Shown here: one piece after another, positions 16,801-23,569 of the stretch | Layout: every line of letters starts with the position of its first letter | Position numbering within the stretch: position 1 is the first letter of the stretch | Source of the DNA: a virus | Direction: 5' to 3' (one strand) | Virus record (IMG/VR): IMGVR_UViG_3300025128_000254 | Coordinates: 1-27,368 of that record | Length of the DNA stretch: 27,368 nucleotides | Position numbers and translations under genes: made by a program | Notes under the pieces: model-generated | The model's input: only the letters and a program-made list of their open reading frames with translations | Databases searched by the model: none | What the model was told of the DNA's origin: nothing

Positions 16801-17822
16801 ATGGAGAAAGGAGAGAAGAGCCTTTAAACACTGCGCTTATGAATGGACTTAGTGAAGCGTTTTTTGAGTTGGTTGAACCATTCTTTGGAGAATCAATCAT
16901 CACCGAAAGAATTGTTGATATAACTGCAAGAGGTGGTAGTAGAAGGCTGGGCAGTAAGCTATATGAAGAGAGTGATTCTGTAGGAGATAAAACTTGGGCA
17001 ATGATGACGCATGTTCTTAATGGCCTTGTCCCTGCGTTTTCTCCAGTTGAATTTAATCCTCAAGAAAATATATTTGATACCATCTCCTATGGTGATCCTT
17101 TAAGGTCTTTAAAGTTAGGAGACATTCCTCAATCGGTACTAGTTGAATCATCTTTGATGGACCCAAGGTATCGAGTAAGCGAAAGAGGAGAGCAATTAGA
17201 TTTCTTTAATGAGTTAGGACAAGCTGCAACTGGCGTTAAAACCTTAAAGATTGATATGGAAAAGTCTTTATACTTTAAAGCGCAAGAAGCAAAGTCAGAG
17301 GTTGCTGCTGCAACACAAGACTTCAGAAGACTTAGAAGAGCTTATGGTCCTCGAATTCCTGAAGAAGCGTTATATAAATTTAAAGAAGCAAATGAAAGAA
17401 AGTATAAGGCATTAAGAGACTTATCAATTGCAATAGATGATTCAAGGTTGTTAGGCGTTACAGACAACAAAATAGCACAGATATTAGGCAAAGAAGTAGG
17501 AGGGGTTGCTGACTGGCGCGCTGTTATGAGACATGTTTTCATTCCATACAAACCGCCGCCTTCTGTTTACGCTGGTGCATATGAAGCTTCAAAAACTAAA
17601 GTAAGAAATATTCTACCTTTGAAGGAAATGACTGAAGAAATTGGTGCTACTGCTGGACAAAGATTTCCAGCGCCTCCACCTCCTGATCCAAGACCAGCGC
17701 CATTACTTGATCGTATTGGAGAGTCGGTTAGAGAAACTACTCAGTCTTTACCTTCCTTATTTGATAGAGCATCAAAAGTTCTTAGAGAAGAGGAAGAAAG
17801 AAAACTTCTAGGTGCAGATTAA
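13833..17822 (+). CDS. Giant internal virion / DNA-ejection protein candidate
   Basis: At 1329 residues this is the largest gene here and starts 2 nt after the previous stop. It opens with MPTYHKVREDGRSLYIDADS, a small alpha/beta head. Amphipathic and hydrophobic helices follow (about residues 65-90, 100-150, and 205-235 including TAGIPLALTGAGAVI), then a long helical body rich in K, E, L and A. Segments such as RQLPLGNFIAYPSELIRTSG and GFGSMTAGIPSASVALGLSM in the C-terminal half could be membrane-interacting. Size, helical content and position fit T7 gp15/gp16-like or marine podophage large internal proteins that extrude into the cell envelope. No lysozyme or transglycosylase motif was recognised. 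The C-terminus is proline-rich (PAPPPPDPRPAP). Confidence 0.6.
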   Translation: MPTYHKVREDGRSLYIDADSPEDASRILKEKNLALRQARKQRAFETGPDYQPGEVLEKEDISFGGSVWRGGLNGLVSIPTNVTSAVGYGLQAAGAEKVGSEFVDRAKAVQSRFAPDIEGLGLAAEIPKALVQFGLPAYKIFKALQGSNMATKVAATAAAEGLVAEEDMKTFGDDYLPNPLTKTQELEFLDGQERAFAALMNKGKIGLEAAALTAGIPLALTGAGAVIKTSSGAIAKVPGIREVADGVYAVGEGFGKLLDKAEKASPAFKKGIGYVRFRGDLPDKATAELKALYATRLSSMAGANNVAFKDLNDAIANVATSGKANGFSQEKIIQAIGDAINPDMADSVSQNEAFKTLMEADKALGFVKSGKLNINTKPDQIRSKLSLFRSAKNVRSLADDYTKQILDNPEFLPDGAAETLAGQLGVYGTRAYRVFLDKEWLPDQEKVNKAIAVLKESNARQGNPIPEDELPGLLRQIIDKKQFSNAALNPEDLLKDSTLRGVLSGPLKNRTVDNEFIRDFLGEYTWKRGTSMERKEGLLQMVKETLGKQSAIIGKGKYFKELEDLDKLRAPENKMFLDNLPESDLLKGEYQQIPNSLGYGNLRGKYVKTEFLQALEKQATSMPFENVPIVSNLYASLLGLKGVSQMMQTVYNPTGQIRNALSAAGFAIANGNVPNGKTLSEAYQVIASDFGNRFRTQPEKKKLYEELTEKGLIQQQAQLKELEDLIDIAAEKGVGGLVGRGMKFAQGRQNGFSAKLYNASDSVWRVFNYLTEKKKLAGMVQFSQVKNQPFNMKANTLKQMEIAREAGLDTNNVNVTELARRFGTSKENPTLFDDFIDEEAALITRDVVPNYSRVPTAIHAIRQLPLGNFIAYPSELIRTSGNIMGQAIKEIASENALLRQRGIERLMGFGSMTAGIPSASVALGLSMTGTSEDQLGAYKRSGAAPWDENGTLIPVKAKDGNIEEVINGSYFYPYDYLTRPFKAVLNEVVNGERREEPLNTALMNGLSEAFFELVEPFFGESIITERIVDITARGGSRRLGSKLYEESDSVGDKTWAMMTHVLNGLVPAFSPVEFNPQENIFDTISYGDPLRSLKLGDIPQSVLVESSLMDPRYRVSERGEQLDFFNELGQAATGVKTLKIDMEKSLYFKAQEAKSEVAAATQDFRRLRRAYGPRIPEEALYKFKEANERKYKALRDLSIAIDDSRLLGVTDNKIAQILGKEVGGVADWRAVMRHVFIPYKPPPSVYAGAYEASKTKVRNILPLKEMTEEIGATAGQRFPAPPPPDPRPAPLLDRIGESVRETTQSLPSLFDRASKVLREEEERKLLGAD

Positions 17823-18189
17823 CTTGATCCCTAAACGGGCTAAGAAAAAGAAAAGCAAATACTTTGCGGTCAAGACTGAATACGACGGGATCACCTTTGA
17901 TTCCAAACTTGAAGCCGCTCGATACAAGATACTCAAAGAAAGACAAGACCGGGATGAGATATCAGACCTCGAGGTTCAGATAGATTTCCCGTGCGTCATT
18001 ACCGTAGAGGGTAAAGAGAAGAAGATCTGTAAATACATTGCAGACTTCAGGTACAAGAACGGTCGTGGTGATTGGGTCATCGAGGATACCAAGGGTGTCA
18101 TCACCCAGGTGTTCAGCCTCAAGAAGAAACTCGTTGAGGCGTTGTACCCTGGTATAAAGATCAATATCGTGAAAGACCCAAGGATCTAG
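17812..18189 (+). CDS. DUF1064 PD-(D/E)XK-type nuclease
   Basis: GTG 17812, overlapping the end of the previous gene by 11 nt, starts a 125-residue protein. It matches DUF1064: DGITFDSKLEAARYKIL (Glu34), ISDLEVQIDF, KYIADFRYKNGRGDWVIEDT, then KG, with Asp78 and Glu91/Asp92/Lys94 forming a PD-(D/E)XK-like active site. The final segment, SLKKKLVEALYPGIKINIV, is also typical. The family is small, found in phages and predicted to be a nuclease or resolvase; biochemical role here is inferred. Base composition shifts sharply to higher GC at its start, so it belongs with the replication module although it lies downstream of virion genes. It ends tail-to-tail with the exonuclease gene. Confidence 0.8.
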   Translation: MQINLIPKRAKKKKSKYFAVKTEYDGITFDSKLEAARYKILKERQDRDEISDLEVQIDFPCVITVEGKEKKICKYIADFRYKNGRGDWVIEDTKGVITQVFSLKKKLVEALYPGIKINIVKDPRI

Positions 18190-18200
18190 AAAGGGTCTTT
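18172..18200. terminator. Symmetric hairpin at convergent gene ends
   Basis: AAAGACCC (18172-18179) and GGGTCTTT (18193-18200) form a perfect 8-bp stem around a 13-nt loop. The loop contains CTAG, which provides the TAG stop of both convergent genes (18187-18189 plus, 18186-18188 minus). Short T-rich tracts follow on each side (TCTTTGGTTT on plus, TCTTTCACG on minus). They are weak, so efficiency as a bidirectional intrinsic terminator is uncertain. Confidence 0.55.
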
Positions 18201-19292
18201 GGTTTCATCCATGTGCTCGACATAACTGCCGGGGAATTCTTTCTTAATACCTTCGGCCTTCTCCATCATCTTCAATTCGAACTGACACTTCGATAACTCT
18301 CTGAGCTCTGCGCTACTGTAGTAATGACCCGGCTCTCTGGCAGAAGGTATCGCGTTATAGAACTTGGTGAACCCCGCTTCATAGGCGATCTTGGTGTCAT
18401 CACTTTCATCAGGCAAGTATGTTGCAGTCACGATGAGTCTCGGATTCCACAGATGGTTCTCACAACCAGTCCTTTGATCCTCCAGATCTACGGCTTTATT
18501 GGTACGTTTGCATATCCAAGTAGCCCCATTACTGGTTATCAGTGGCTTAGAGAACACACAGTTCCTGCAGTTCACTGACTGAGGGAACCTCTGGCGCTGA
18601 TATATATCCACATAGGCATCAGACTGCCCTCTAAGCCTCCAGTCCTTCTCTGACATCCTCCCATGATGAGGAGGACCATCACTTGTGATCACCCTCTCAG
18701 CGCGTTCCTGAGCCTTCTCCCAGATGTCTGGGTTGTAGTCTATGATTTCCGAGTAGATCTTACTGTTGTTCTTGTTGACGACGATGACCATGCATTGAGT
18801 CAGACCAAACACACCCATGTACCCATGGATCTGCCAGCGGTACGTTTCGCTCCAGAGCTCATAGTCACCCAGCTTCTCCAGTTCATTCCATCGTTTGTCA
18901 TTGGCGCTCTTGATCTCAAGAAGAACGACTGTATCCTGGTTGGGTTCAGGCAGTACTCCACGCAGCCAGCCATCACATGACCCAGCGAAATGTCCTCCGA
19001 GAGTAGATGCCCGGATCTGATTCCCATCTTTGCCATGGGATGCAATCGAAACACCTGTCGCTTCCTTGCTGTCCCTGATGTTCTCCACCACTTGGTCCTC
19101 GATGCGATTGCCCAGATCGAACAGTCGCAACATACGACCATCAAAGTCATTAGGCAGACACCAATGGAAATTCATCCACAGTTTGTGTTCATCCTCATCT
19201 CCGATGACACTGAAACCCAAGTGACCTCGATGGCCTTCGTTGTTCGAGGCAATCCACTCATCCACTTTTTCAATAATAGACACTGACGACAT
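18186..19292 (-). CDS. PD-(D/E)XK (Cas4/RecB-like) exonuclease with Cys4 cluster
   Basis: The open frame extends to 19454, but the ATG at 19292 has a good ribosome-binding site (AAGAAGGAAAG) and begins the conserved part, giving 368 residues. Active-site elements are in RecB-nuclease order: Glu65 (LGNRIEDQV), Asp107 (AGSCDGW), Glu126/Lys128 (VVLLEIKSA) and Gln154/Tyr158 (WQIHGYM). The C-terminal half carries Cys242, Cys245, Cys261 and Cys277 (NCRNC, WICK, TGCENH), a likely zinc or iron-sulfur site. Phage members are thought to resect DNA ends for recombination or genome processing. It overlaps the helicase gene end by 23 nt and lies in one operon with it, which supports a shared role in DNA repair or replication. 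Confidence 0.8.
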   Translation of the reverse strand: MSSVSIIEKVDEWIASNNEGHRGHLGFSVIGDEDEHKLWMNFHWCLPNDFDGRMLRLFDLGNRIEDQVVENIRDSKEATGVSIASHGKDGNQIRASTLGGHFAGSCDGWLRGVLPEPNQDTVVLLEIKSANDKRWNELEKLGDYELWSETYRWQIHGYMGVFGLTQCMVIVVNKNNSKIYSEIIDYNPDIWEKAQERAERVITSDGPPHHGRMSEKDWRLRGQSDAYVDIYQRQRFPQSVNCRNCVFSKPLITSNGATWICKRTNKAVDLEDQRTGCENHLWNPRLIVTATYLPDESDDTKIAYEAGFTKFYNAIPSAREPGHYYSSAELRELSKCQFELKMMEKAEGIKKEFPGSYVEHMDETKDPF

Positions 19293-20943
19293 TCCAATAC
19301 TTTCCTTCTTTTCTAACGGTGATTCTTTTGATGTGATCGAAGCAGCCTTCATCATTGATGAGCTCTTCTCCACGCTCAATGGTGTACGGAACAGGGGTTC
19401 CATTCGCAGCGCATGCCTTCCATTTCTTTTTCGCGATGATTCCAGCGGGGCCATTCATACCTATCATGAAGGGCATAGATTGAGGCCAGAACTCATCGAC
19501 CAATTTGAAGGTGACGTTTAGATATTCGTTGCCGCTCTTGGACTTTTTCTTTTCAGCCCGTGCAAACTCAACCTCTTTAATCTTCTCGAATTCTTTGATG
19601 TTTAAATCATTCTCATCCGATAGCACACTACCTTGAGCGGCGACACGATCCTTGGCGATCTCTGGCTTACCTCTTGGAGGAGGCGCAGCTCCTTTCGGTT
19701 TCTCTGCCCCGCACTCAATGCACTTCTTGTCAATCCAGTCGTTGATCGCGAGACACGGTTGACCTGCCGGTGTGATTTCAGCGCAAATCCATATCTTTGG
19801 TTTGTCATCTGGCTTGGTGTTGGGTCGCGCCTTATCGATACACCCATGCCGGTTCATGTTCTCGCCGTAGTCAAGAAGCAGACAATCTTTCTTGTCACCC
19901 CAGGTGCGCATGCCCCTGCCACAGATCTGCACATATAGGCCGAGTGATTTAGTGGGCCTCAGTAGTGCAATGCAATCAGTCCTTGGCGCATCCCATCCCT
20001 CGGTCAGTACCGCTACATTACACAGCGCATGGATCACACCGTCCTCAAACCTTTCGAGGATGTCTGCACGTTCATCACCCGGCGTGTTCGCCGTAACAAC
20101 GGCTGCCTCGATGCCAGCGTTCTGTAACAACAGGCACATCTTGTTAGCGTGAGCGACAGTCACGCAGAAGAAGACGGTACTCAATCGACCTTTGCTATAG
20201 GCTTTGTCGATCCAGTCGGCAATAATCGCCAACATCACCTGGTCTTCCATCGCCAGCTTCTCAAGATCAGACTCTCGGTAGTCGCCGCCTTTGAACTTCA
20301 CCCTTGCTGTTGACGCATCGATCACGGCCTTGTCATCCACCTTGAAGGCAGACAAGCGACAGAGATAACCATCCTTGATCAACTGAGGTATGCCTATCTG
20401 ATAAGACACACCGCCAAAGAATTCATCACCCAAGCCATAGATAAATCCTTGGCCCATCCGATAGGGAGTCGCAGTCACACCGAATATCTTAGGCGCGTAA
20501 TGTTGAGAGGCATTGAAGTGGTTGAAGATCTTTTGGTAACGACTCGCTTTCTCCAGCCCCACATGGTGGGCCTCATCCACAATGATGTAATCAAAGTGAG
20601 TGGTGTTTTCTAACCGCTTGGGTGTAGCGAGAGTGTCTCGACTCGCAATCACTACGGGTGAGACATCGTCAAATTCTTTGAGGCCAGCCGCGAGTATGCC
20701 GCACGGCGCACAGGGCCAGACCGATAACAACTTGTCCTTTGCCTGGCTTATCAATTCCTGTCTATGTGCGAGTATGAGAATCCTGCAGTCAGGATCTCGT
20801 TCAAATAACTGCTTGATGATGGTCGTGAAGACAATGGTCTTGCCACTGCCAGTCGGCAGAACAATCAACGGATAAGTCGATTGAGTGTCCAACCACTTCA
20901 GTGTTTCATCAACGGCGTCTTTTTGATAGTAACGTAATTTCAT
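19270..20943 (-). CDS. SF2 DEAH-box DNA helicase with zinc-ribbon tail
   Basis: This 557-residue protein has all core SF2 motifs. Q-motif-like RYYQKDAVD is at residues 4-12, Walker A PTGSGKT at 30-36, Ia AHRQEL at 59-64, and DEAH at 123-126. Motif III TATP is at 157-160, motif V TEGWDAPRTD at 314-323 and motif VI QICGRGMR at 339-346. This is the RecQ/UvsW-like ResIII group. After the helicase core, four cysteines (387, 397, 408, 411; WICAEITPAGQPC, KCIEC) suggest a zinc ribbon. A further C-terminal domain (about 450-557) of unknown function resembles an OB or DNA-binding add-on. It probably remodels replication forks or recombination intermediates with the exonuclease next to it. The ribosome-binding site is weak. 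Confidence 0.9.
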   Translation of the reverse strand: MKLRYYQKDAVDETLKWLDTQSTYPLIVLPTGSGKTIVFTTIIKQLFERDPDCRILILAHRQELISQAKDKLLSVWPCAPCGILAAGLKEFDDVSPVVIASRDTLATPKRLENTTHFDYIIVDEAHHVGLEKASRYQKIFNHFNASQHYAPKIFGVTATPYRMGQGFIYGLGDEFFGGVSYQIGIPQLIKDGYLCRLSAFKVDDKAVIDASTARVKFKGGDYRESDLEKLAMEDQVMLAIIADWIDKAYSKGRLSTVFFCVTVAHANKMCLLLQNAGIEAAVVTANTPGDERADILERFEDGVIHALCNVAVLTEGWDAPRTDCIALLRPTKSLGLYVQICGRGMRTWGDKKDCLLLDYGENMNRHGCIDKARPNTKPDDKPKIWICAEITPAGQPCLAINDWIDKKCIECGAEKPKGAAPPPRGKPEIAKDRVAAQGSVLSDENDLNIKEFEKIKEVEFARAEKKKSKSGNEYLNVTFKLVDEFWPQSMPFMIGMNGPAGIIAKKKWKACAANGTPVPYTIERGEELINDEGCFDHIKRITVRKEGKYWNVVSVYY

Positions 20944-20951
20944 CTGAATCT

Positions 20952-21191
20952 TTAGTTCAATACGATTTCTTCATCGTCTTCAAAAAAGGAAATATTTTCT
21001 TTAGCCTGCCGAATCAATTCATTCAAGGACTCTTCACCAGAGAACTCATAATGATATGAAATGGCGAAAGACAAGCAGGTTTCTATGAACACATCCGGGT
21101 GAACATTGTTATCGACTGAGGATTTAAAAAGTTCTGATAGAGAATCCAAAACCTTTTCGTGAACTTCCGTTTCAACTTTAATTCGTATCAT
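20952..21191 (-). CDS. Small acidic helical protein, unknown
   Basis: The open frame extends upstream, but ATG 21191, preceded by GGAGAGAAAAG, gives a 79-residue protein starting MIRIKVETEVHEKVLDSLSE. It is helical and acidic, ending FFEDDEEIVLN, with no recognised domain. The N-terminus (R-I-K-V-E-T-E-V-H) hints at a ribbon-helix-helix-like strand plus two helices, but this is weak. It overlaps the DUF3310-like gene by 14 nt and is followed after 8 nt by the helicase gene, so it belongs to the replication operon. Confidence 0.6.
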   Translation of the reverse strand: MIRIKVETEVHEKVLDSLSELFKSSVDNNVHPDVFIETCLSFAISYHYEFSGEESLNELIRQAKENISFFEDDEEIVLN

Positions 21192-21414
21192 CTTTTCTCT
21201 CCAGTCGTTTGACTTCGTGTTGCGCGTAAAACAAGATCTTCTTTGCGTCTCTAATCTGATCGCTGTGCGCTGCCTCTCCGTAACGATAGCAGGCGCGAAA
21301 GATCTCACCGATTTGTGCGTTCATATCCTTGTGCGAAATTAAATCCTGTAGCTCTTCGGCATAGATGGGTAGCTCATAATACGAGGCCGTGCTCCCATCT
21401 GACTTGACTTTCAT
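21178..21414 (-). CDS. DUF3310-like small protein
   Basis: A 78-residue protein with the pattern ASYYELPIYAEELQDLISHK, then MNAQIGEIFRACYRYGE, then DAKKILFYAQHEVKRL. This is the order seen in phage DUF3310 proteins (His/Tyr-Tyr start, G-x-x-F-K-A-x-Y-R-x-G core, D-x-x-K-x-x-x-Y/F-A helix). That family is related to T7 gp1.7, a nucleotide kinase, and resembles MazG-type helices. A role in nucleotide metabolism is possible but not shown. Its ATG overlaps the stop of the upstream gene (ATGA) and its end overlaps the next gene. Confidence 0.65.
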   Translation of the reverse strand: MKVKSDGSTASYYELPIYAEELQDLISHKDMNAQIGEIFRACYRYGEAAHSDQIRDAKKILFYAQHEVKRLERKDDTN

Positions 21415-21671
21415 TTTTTACTCCGACGTTTTCTTCCGCTCGGCGTGAATTCTTCGTTCAGCATCCACACTCGATATGTTTTTTTTCCAAGTTCCCTTCG
21501 TATCGTAGTTTGTTTCCCTCGATGCCGCCTGATGGTTATCGCAACAGTACTTGCTACCGATTTATTAGGGAAACCCCCCATAGAATCACCCGCCTCCATA
21601 AGGGAAATTTCATATGAATACTTTGCACTTTTTGTCTTAGGCGGTATCGGAACACCTTTATCGATTTTCAT
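21411..21671 (-). CDS. Small basic 'IDKGVPIP' phage protein, copy A
   Basis: An 86-residue basic protein: MKIDKGVPIPPKTKSAKYSY, then LMEAGDSM, a central Arg-rich segment (TIRRHRGKQTTIRRELG), and KKTYRVW near the end, with a KRRSKK tail. The order K-I-(D/E)-K-x-x-P-(I/L), M-x-x-G-D, basic patch, R/K-V-W is typical of a small protein family common in phage replication regions. Its function is not known to me. A second member occurs on the other strand at 24140-24397. The start is supported by a G-rich site (TAGGGGGTTAAGAG). Confidence 0.7.
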   Translation of the reverse strand: MKIDKGVPIPPKTKSAKYSYEISLMEAGDSMGGFPNKSVASTVAITIRRHRGKQTTIRRELGKKTYRVWMLNEEFTPSGRKRRSKK

Positions 21672-21682
21672 CTCTTAACCCC

Positions 21683-22153
21683 CTACCAGCTGAACGACAT
21701 TTTTGAAATGGAGGCTTGGACCCGAACGTGGTAGCTGCCGTGGTTTTCAAATGCTTTACAGAGTGCGTCTACCAAGGGGCCGACTCGCTCCATTCGTTCA
21801 TCCCAAGTCATGCTCTCTTGAACTTCAAATTCAGGATTGATAGGGATTCGTGTCAGCAGTCTTTTGGGCTTCTCACTGTCATCTTCGAGATAGATGTCGA
21901 TGCCAATGTCTCTAACCTTGTGGAGGTGGATCAATTCAGGATCACATACGCGAAAGAGTTGTCCGTTGTTTAGCTTTTCTAACTCATCGTCTGGAGTGAT
22001 TTGTTCCAGGTCGAGAATCGTTCCCTCGAGATCCTTGATTCTTTTCATGTAATCTTCTCGGAAGTTTTCAAATCTTTTGATGTGATCTTTATCGGCTAAC
22101 AGTTCTTGCTCAAGTTCCTCAATCCGCGCCTGCATGTCTTTCTTCAATACCAT
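21683..22153 (-). CDS. Coiled-coil hypothetical protein
   Basis: Two in-frame ATGs exist. I prefer the one at 22153 (MVLKKDMQARIEELEQELLA), because AAGGG lies 7 nt upstream of it, while the upstream ATG at 22168 has only a TATG repeat before it. The 156-residue product has an N-terminal coiled coil of about 50 residues, then a compact alpha/beta domain (GQLFRVCDPELIHLHKVRDI, IDIYLED, RLLTRIPINPEFEVQESMTW), and ends SKMSFSW. No family is recognised. It lies in the replication operon between the DUF669 protein and the small basic protein, and is separated from DUF669 by the only sizeable non-coding gap in this operon. Confidence 0.6.
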   Translation of the reverse strand: MVLKKDMQARIEELEQELLADKDHIKRFENFREDYMKRIKDLEGTILDLEQITPDDELEKLNNGQLFRVCDPELIHLHKVRDIGIDIYLEDDSEKPKRLLTRIPINPEFEVQESMTWDERMERVGPLVDALCKAFENHGSYHVRVQASISKMSFSW

Positions 22154-22167
22154 TTTCTTACCCTTCA

Positions 22168-22187
22168 TATATGTATGTATGTGTGTA
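22168..22187. repeat. TATG/TGTA simple-repeat tract
   Basis: A tract of TATATGTATGTATGTGTGTA lies in the leader of the coiled-coil gene. It is a short tetranucleotide microsatellite, unusual for this window. On the coding strand it reads as ACATA repeats and carries no ribosome-binding site. Confidence 0.6.
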
Positions 22188-22212
22188 TTGCTTTGGTTTG
22201 TAGCCCGTCGCT

Positions 22213-22265
22213 AACCAGGAGTGGGCCAAGCTCCGCTCGAAAGCAGGTGGTCATCCTGCCTGGTT
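22213..22265 (-). other. Possible three-way-junction RNA in non-coding gap
   Basis: The 114-nt gap 22154-22267 lacks a convincing gene. It contains nested inverted repeats, given as plus-strand positions. The outer stem pairs AACCAG (22213-22218) with CTGGTT (22260-22265). Inner stem one pairs GCAGG (22243-22247) with CCTGC (22255-22259) around a 7-nt loop. Inner stem two pairs CAAGC (22227-22231) with GCTCG (22235-22239) around a 3-nt loop, with one G-U pair. On either strand these would form a compact three-way junction just after the DUF669 stop. No T-tract follows, so it is not a standard terminator. It could be a leader element or a processing site. Confidence 0.35.
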
Positions 22266-22267
22266 GA

Positions 22268-22765
22268 TCAAGACCAATCAGCCTTCTGCAGATTCGCAGA
22301 TGGTTGAGCTGGTGCTTGCTGATTCACATCCCCAGTGGAAGCAGCTGGTTGAGCAACAGGTTTCGCAACATGGTCTGGTGGGTAAAACCCATTCAACTTG
22401 TTGTTGGTATACCCGTTGTATTCTTCCTGTGTCAGCTTCCCTTTGAAGTGTCTTCCCATCGCTGCTTGAATCGTGTCACGAGTAATCTCGGTCGTAACCT
22501 CGATACCCGTTGCTCTGATCCATCGCTTCAAAATGCTATAGGCAACCTGACTCCCCACTACAAAGTGCGTTTTGATTGAACGCCTCTTTTCCAGAGAGGA
22601 ATCTACAAACGCAAAGTCTACGACCAACATGTCGTTTCCTTTTGATGAGGTCGCCGTGTCATCGAACTCCACCGCCTTCATGAGGTATTCACCTTCAGGG
22701 AGTGGCTCCGAACCTACGTTGTCAGGTATGTCACTGACATCTATTTTGTTATCAAAAAAAGCCAT
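22268..22765 (-). CDS. DUF669 protein, probable ssDNA-binding role
   Basis: A 165-residue protein of the DUF669 type. It starts MAFFDNKIDVSDIPDNVG and shows EPLPEGEYLMKAVEFDDTAT, KGNDMLVVDFAFVD, RRSIKTHFVVGS, and LKRWIRATGI. The tail is flexible, rich in P, A, Q and N (VAKPVAQPAAS, NQQAPAQPSANL) and ends with an acidic/aromatic tip (KADWS). A beta-rich OB-like body with a disordered tail and acidic tip is the layout of single-stranded DNA-binding proteins, and DUF669 genes usually neighbour AAA_24 recombinases, as here. A good ribosome-binding site (AGGAGA) precedes ATG 22765. The SSB role is inference from architecture and context. Confidence 0.8.
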   Translation of the reverse strand: MAFFDNKIDVSDIPDNVGSEPLPEGEYLMKAVEFDDTATSSKGNDMLVVDFAFVDSSLEKRRSIKTHFVVGSQVAYSILKRWIRATGIEVTTEITRDTIQAAMGRHFKGKLTQEEYNGYTNNKLNGFYPPDHVAKPVAQPAASTGDVNQQAPAQPSANLQKADWS

Positions 22766-22777
22766 ATGTATTTTCTC

Positions 22778-23569
22778 CTATGCGGCTTCAGTTTTTGTGG
22801 ATGACGCTGAGGACAGCGCCTTTTTATATGCAACGCGGTACGCCTTAATGAATTCATCCCAGGACAGCGGTAGCTGCACAGGAATATCAAGTCTAGACTT
22901 CGCTTCGAAACCCATACCGTATCGGGTATACAAGAAGCGATTCCCTGAGCTCTTGGCCGTGCCGTCAGCATTCAAAGTCTTGTCGTAATCAGCAAATAAG
23001 TTGAAGTCCACCCAGTCTTTGATGAGCGCATTGACCTTCTTATTAGAGCGCATTTGAAAGGCTCGATACTCACCGACTGTCGGGTCATTGACGATCTTGT
23101 CGCCCACATGTGATAACAAGATGACATTCATTCCCTTGTTATCGTGGAGCCAGTTCAATCCCTGTAGCAGATGTCGCCATGCATTCTCTTCCGCCACATA
23201 GAATGCACCGTAACTTGCCTTCGGATCGCTTGGACTTTTCCAGCCGTTCTCCTTCACAACAAACTCTTCAGCCAGCTTCGATGCTGCATCTGTCGTATCC
23301 AGCACGACGGTCTTAAACTGATGATCCTCGGTCATCAACGCTTTAATTTGTTCCTTGATCTCTTCCCATGTGTTAGCAACCGGGAATCGAGAAACTTGGT
23401 CGATATAATTAAGTCCGTCCTCGGCTTGTATAAAGATAGGTGTGTCTGCATCCGCACCGAACGTGGACTTTCCGATTCCATCTATGCCCTGAATGTTGAT
23501 GCGAACTGGTGTGTACCCATCGTCTGATTGAGAATCAGGTTTGGTCGTCACCTGGGTTATTAAACTCAT
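22778..23569 (-). CDS. AAA_24 / Sak4-like RecA-fold ATPase
   Basis: A 263-residue ATPase with Walker A GIDGIGKST (28-36), Walker B TVVLD (Asp91) and a downstream VILLSHVGDK element (149-158) typical of RecA-fold proteins. The length and the pairing with a DUF669 gene fit the AAA_24/Sak4 single-strand annealing recombinase group of phages. It presumably works with the ssDNA-binding protein, helicase and exonuclease of this operon in recombination-dependent replication. ATG 23569 is preceded by GAGGAGGCTC and overlaps the upstream stop (ATGA). Confidence 0.85.
   Translation of the reverse strand: MSLITQVTTKPDSQSDDGYTPVRINIQGIDGIGKSTFGADADTPIFIQAEDGLNYIDQVSRFPVANTWEEIKEQIKALMTEDHQFKTVVLDTTDAASKLAEEFVVKENGWKSPSDPKASYGAFYVAEENAWRHLLQGLNWLHDNKGMNVILLSHVGDKIVNDPTVGEYRAFQMRSNKKVNALIKDWVDFNLFADYDKTLNADGTAKSSGNRFLYTRYGMGFEAKSRLDIPVQLPLSWDEFIKAYRVAYKKALSSASSTKTEAA

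Noticed and set aside
19293-19454. N-terminal extension of the exonuclease frame.
   Set aside because: It overlaps the helicase coding region, looks like non-native sequence, and the ATG at 19292 has a good ribosome-binding site.
22167-22253. A 29-codon minus-strand ORF (MTTCFRAELG...) within the non-coding gap.
   Set aside because: No proper ribosome-binding spacing, and the end is encoded by the TATG repeat. It is more likely chance in a structured region.
22213-22265. Hammerhead-ribozyme-like topology on the plus strand (three stems, GAAA between two of them, 7-nt core segment).
   Set aside because: The core reads AGTGGGC where CUGANGA is required, and there is no UH cleavage site before the closing stem. 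Only the shape is similar.
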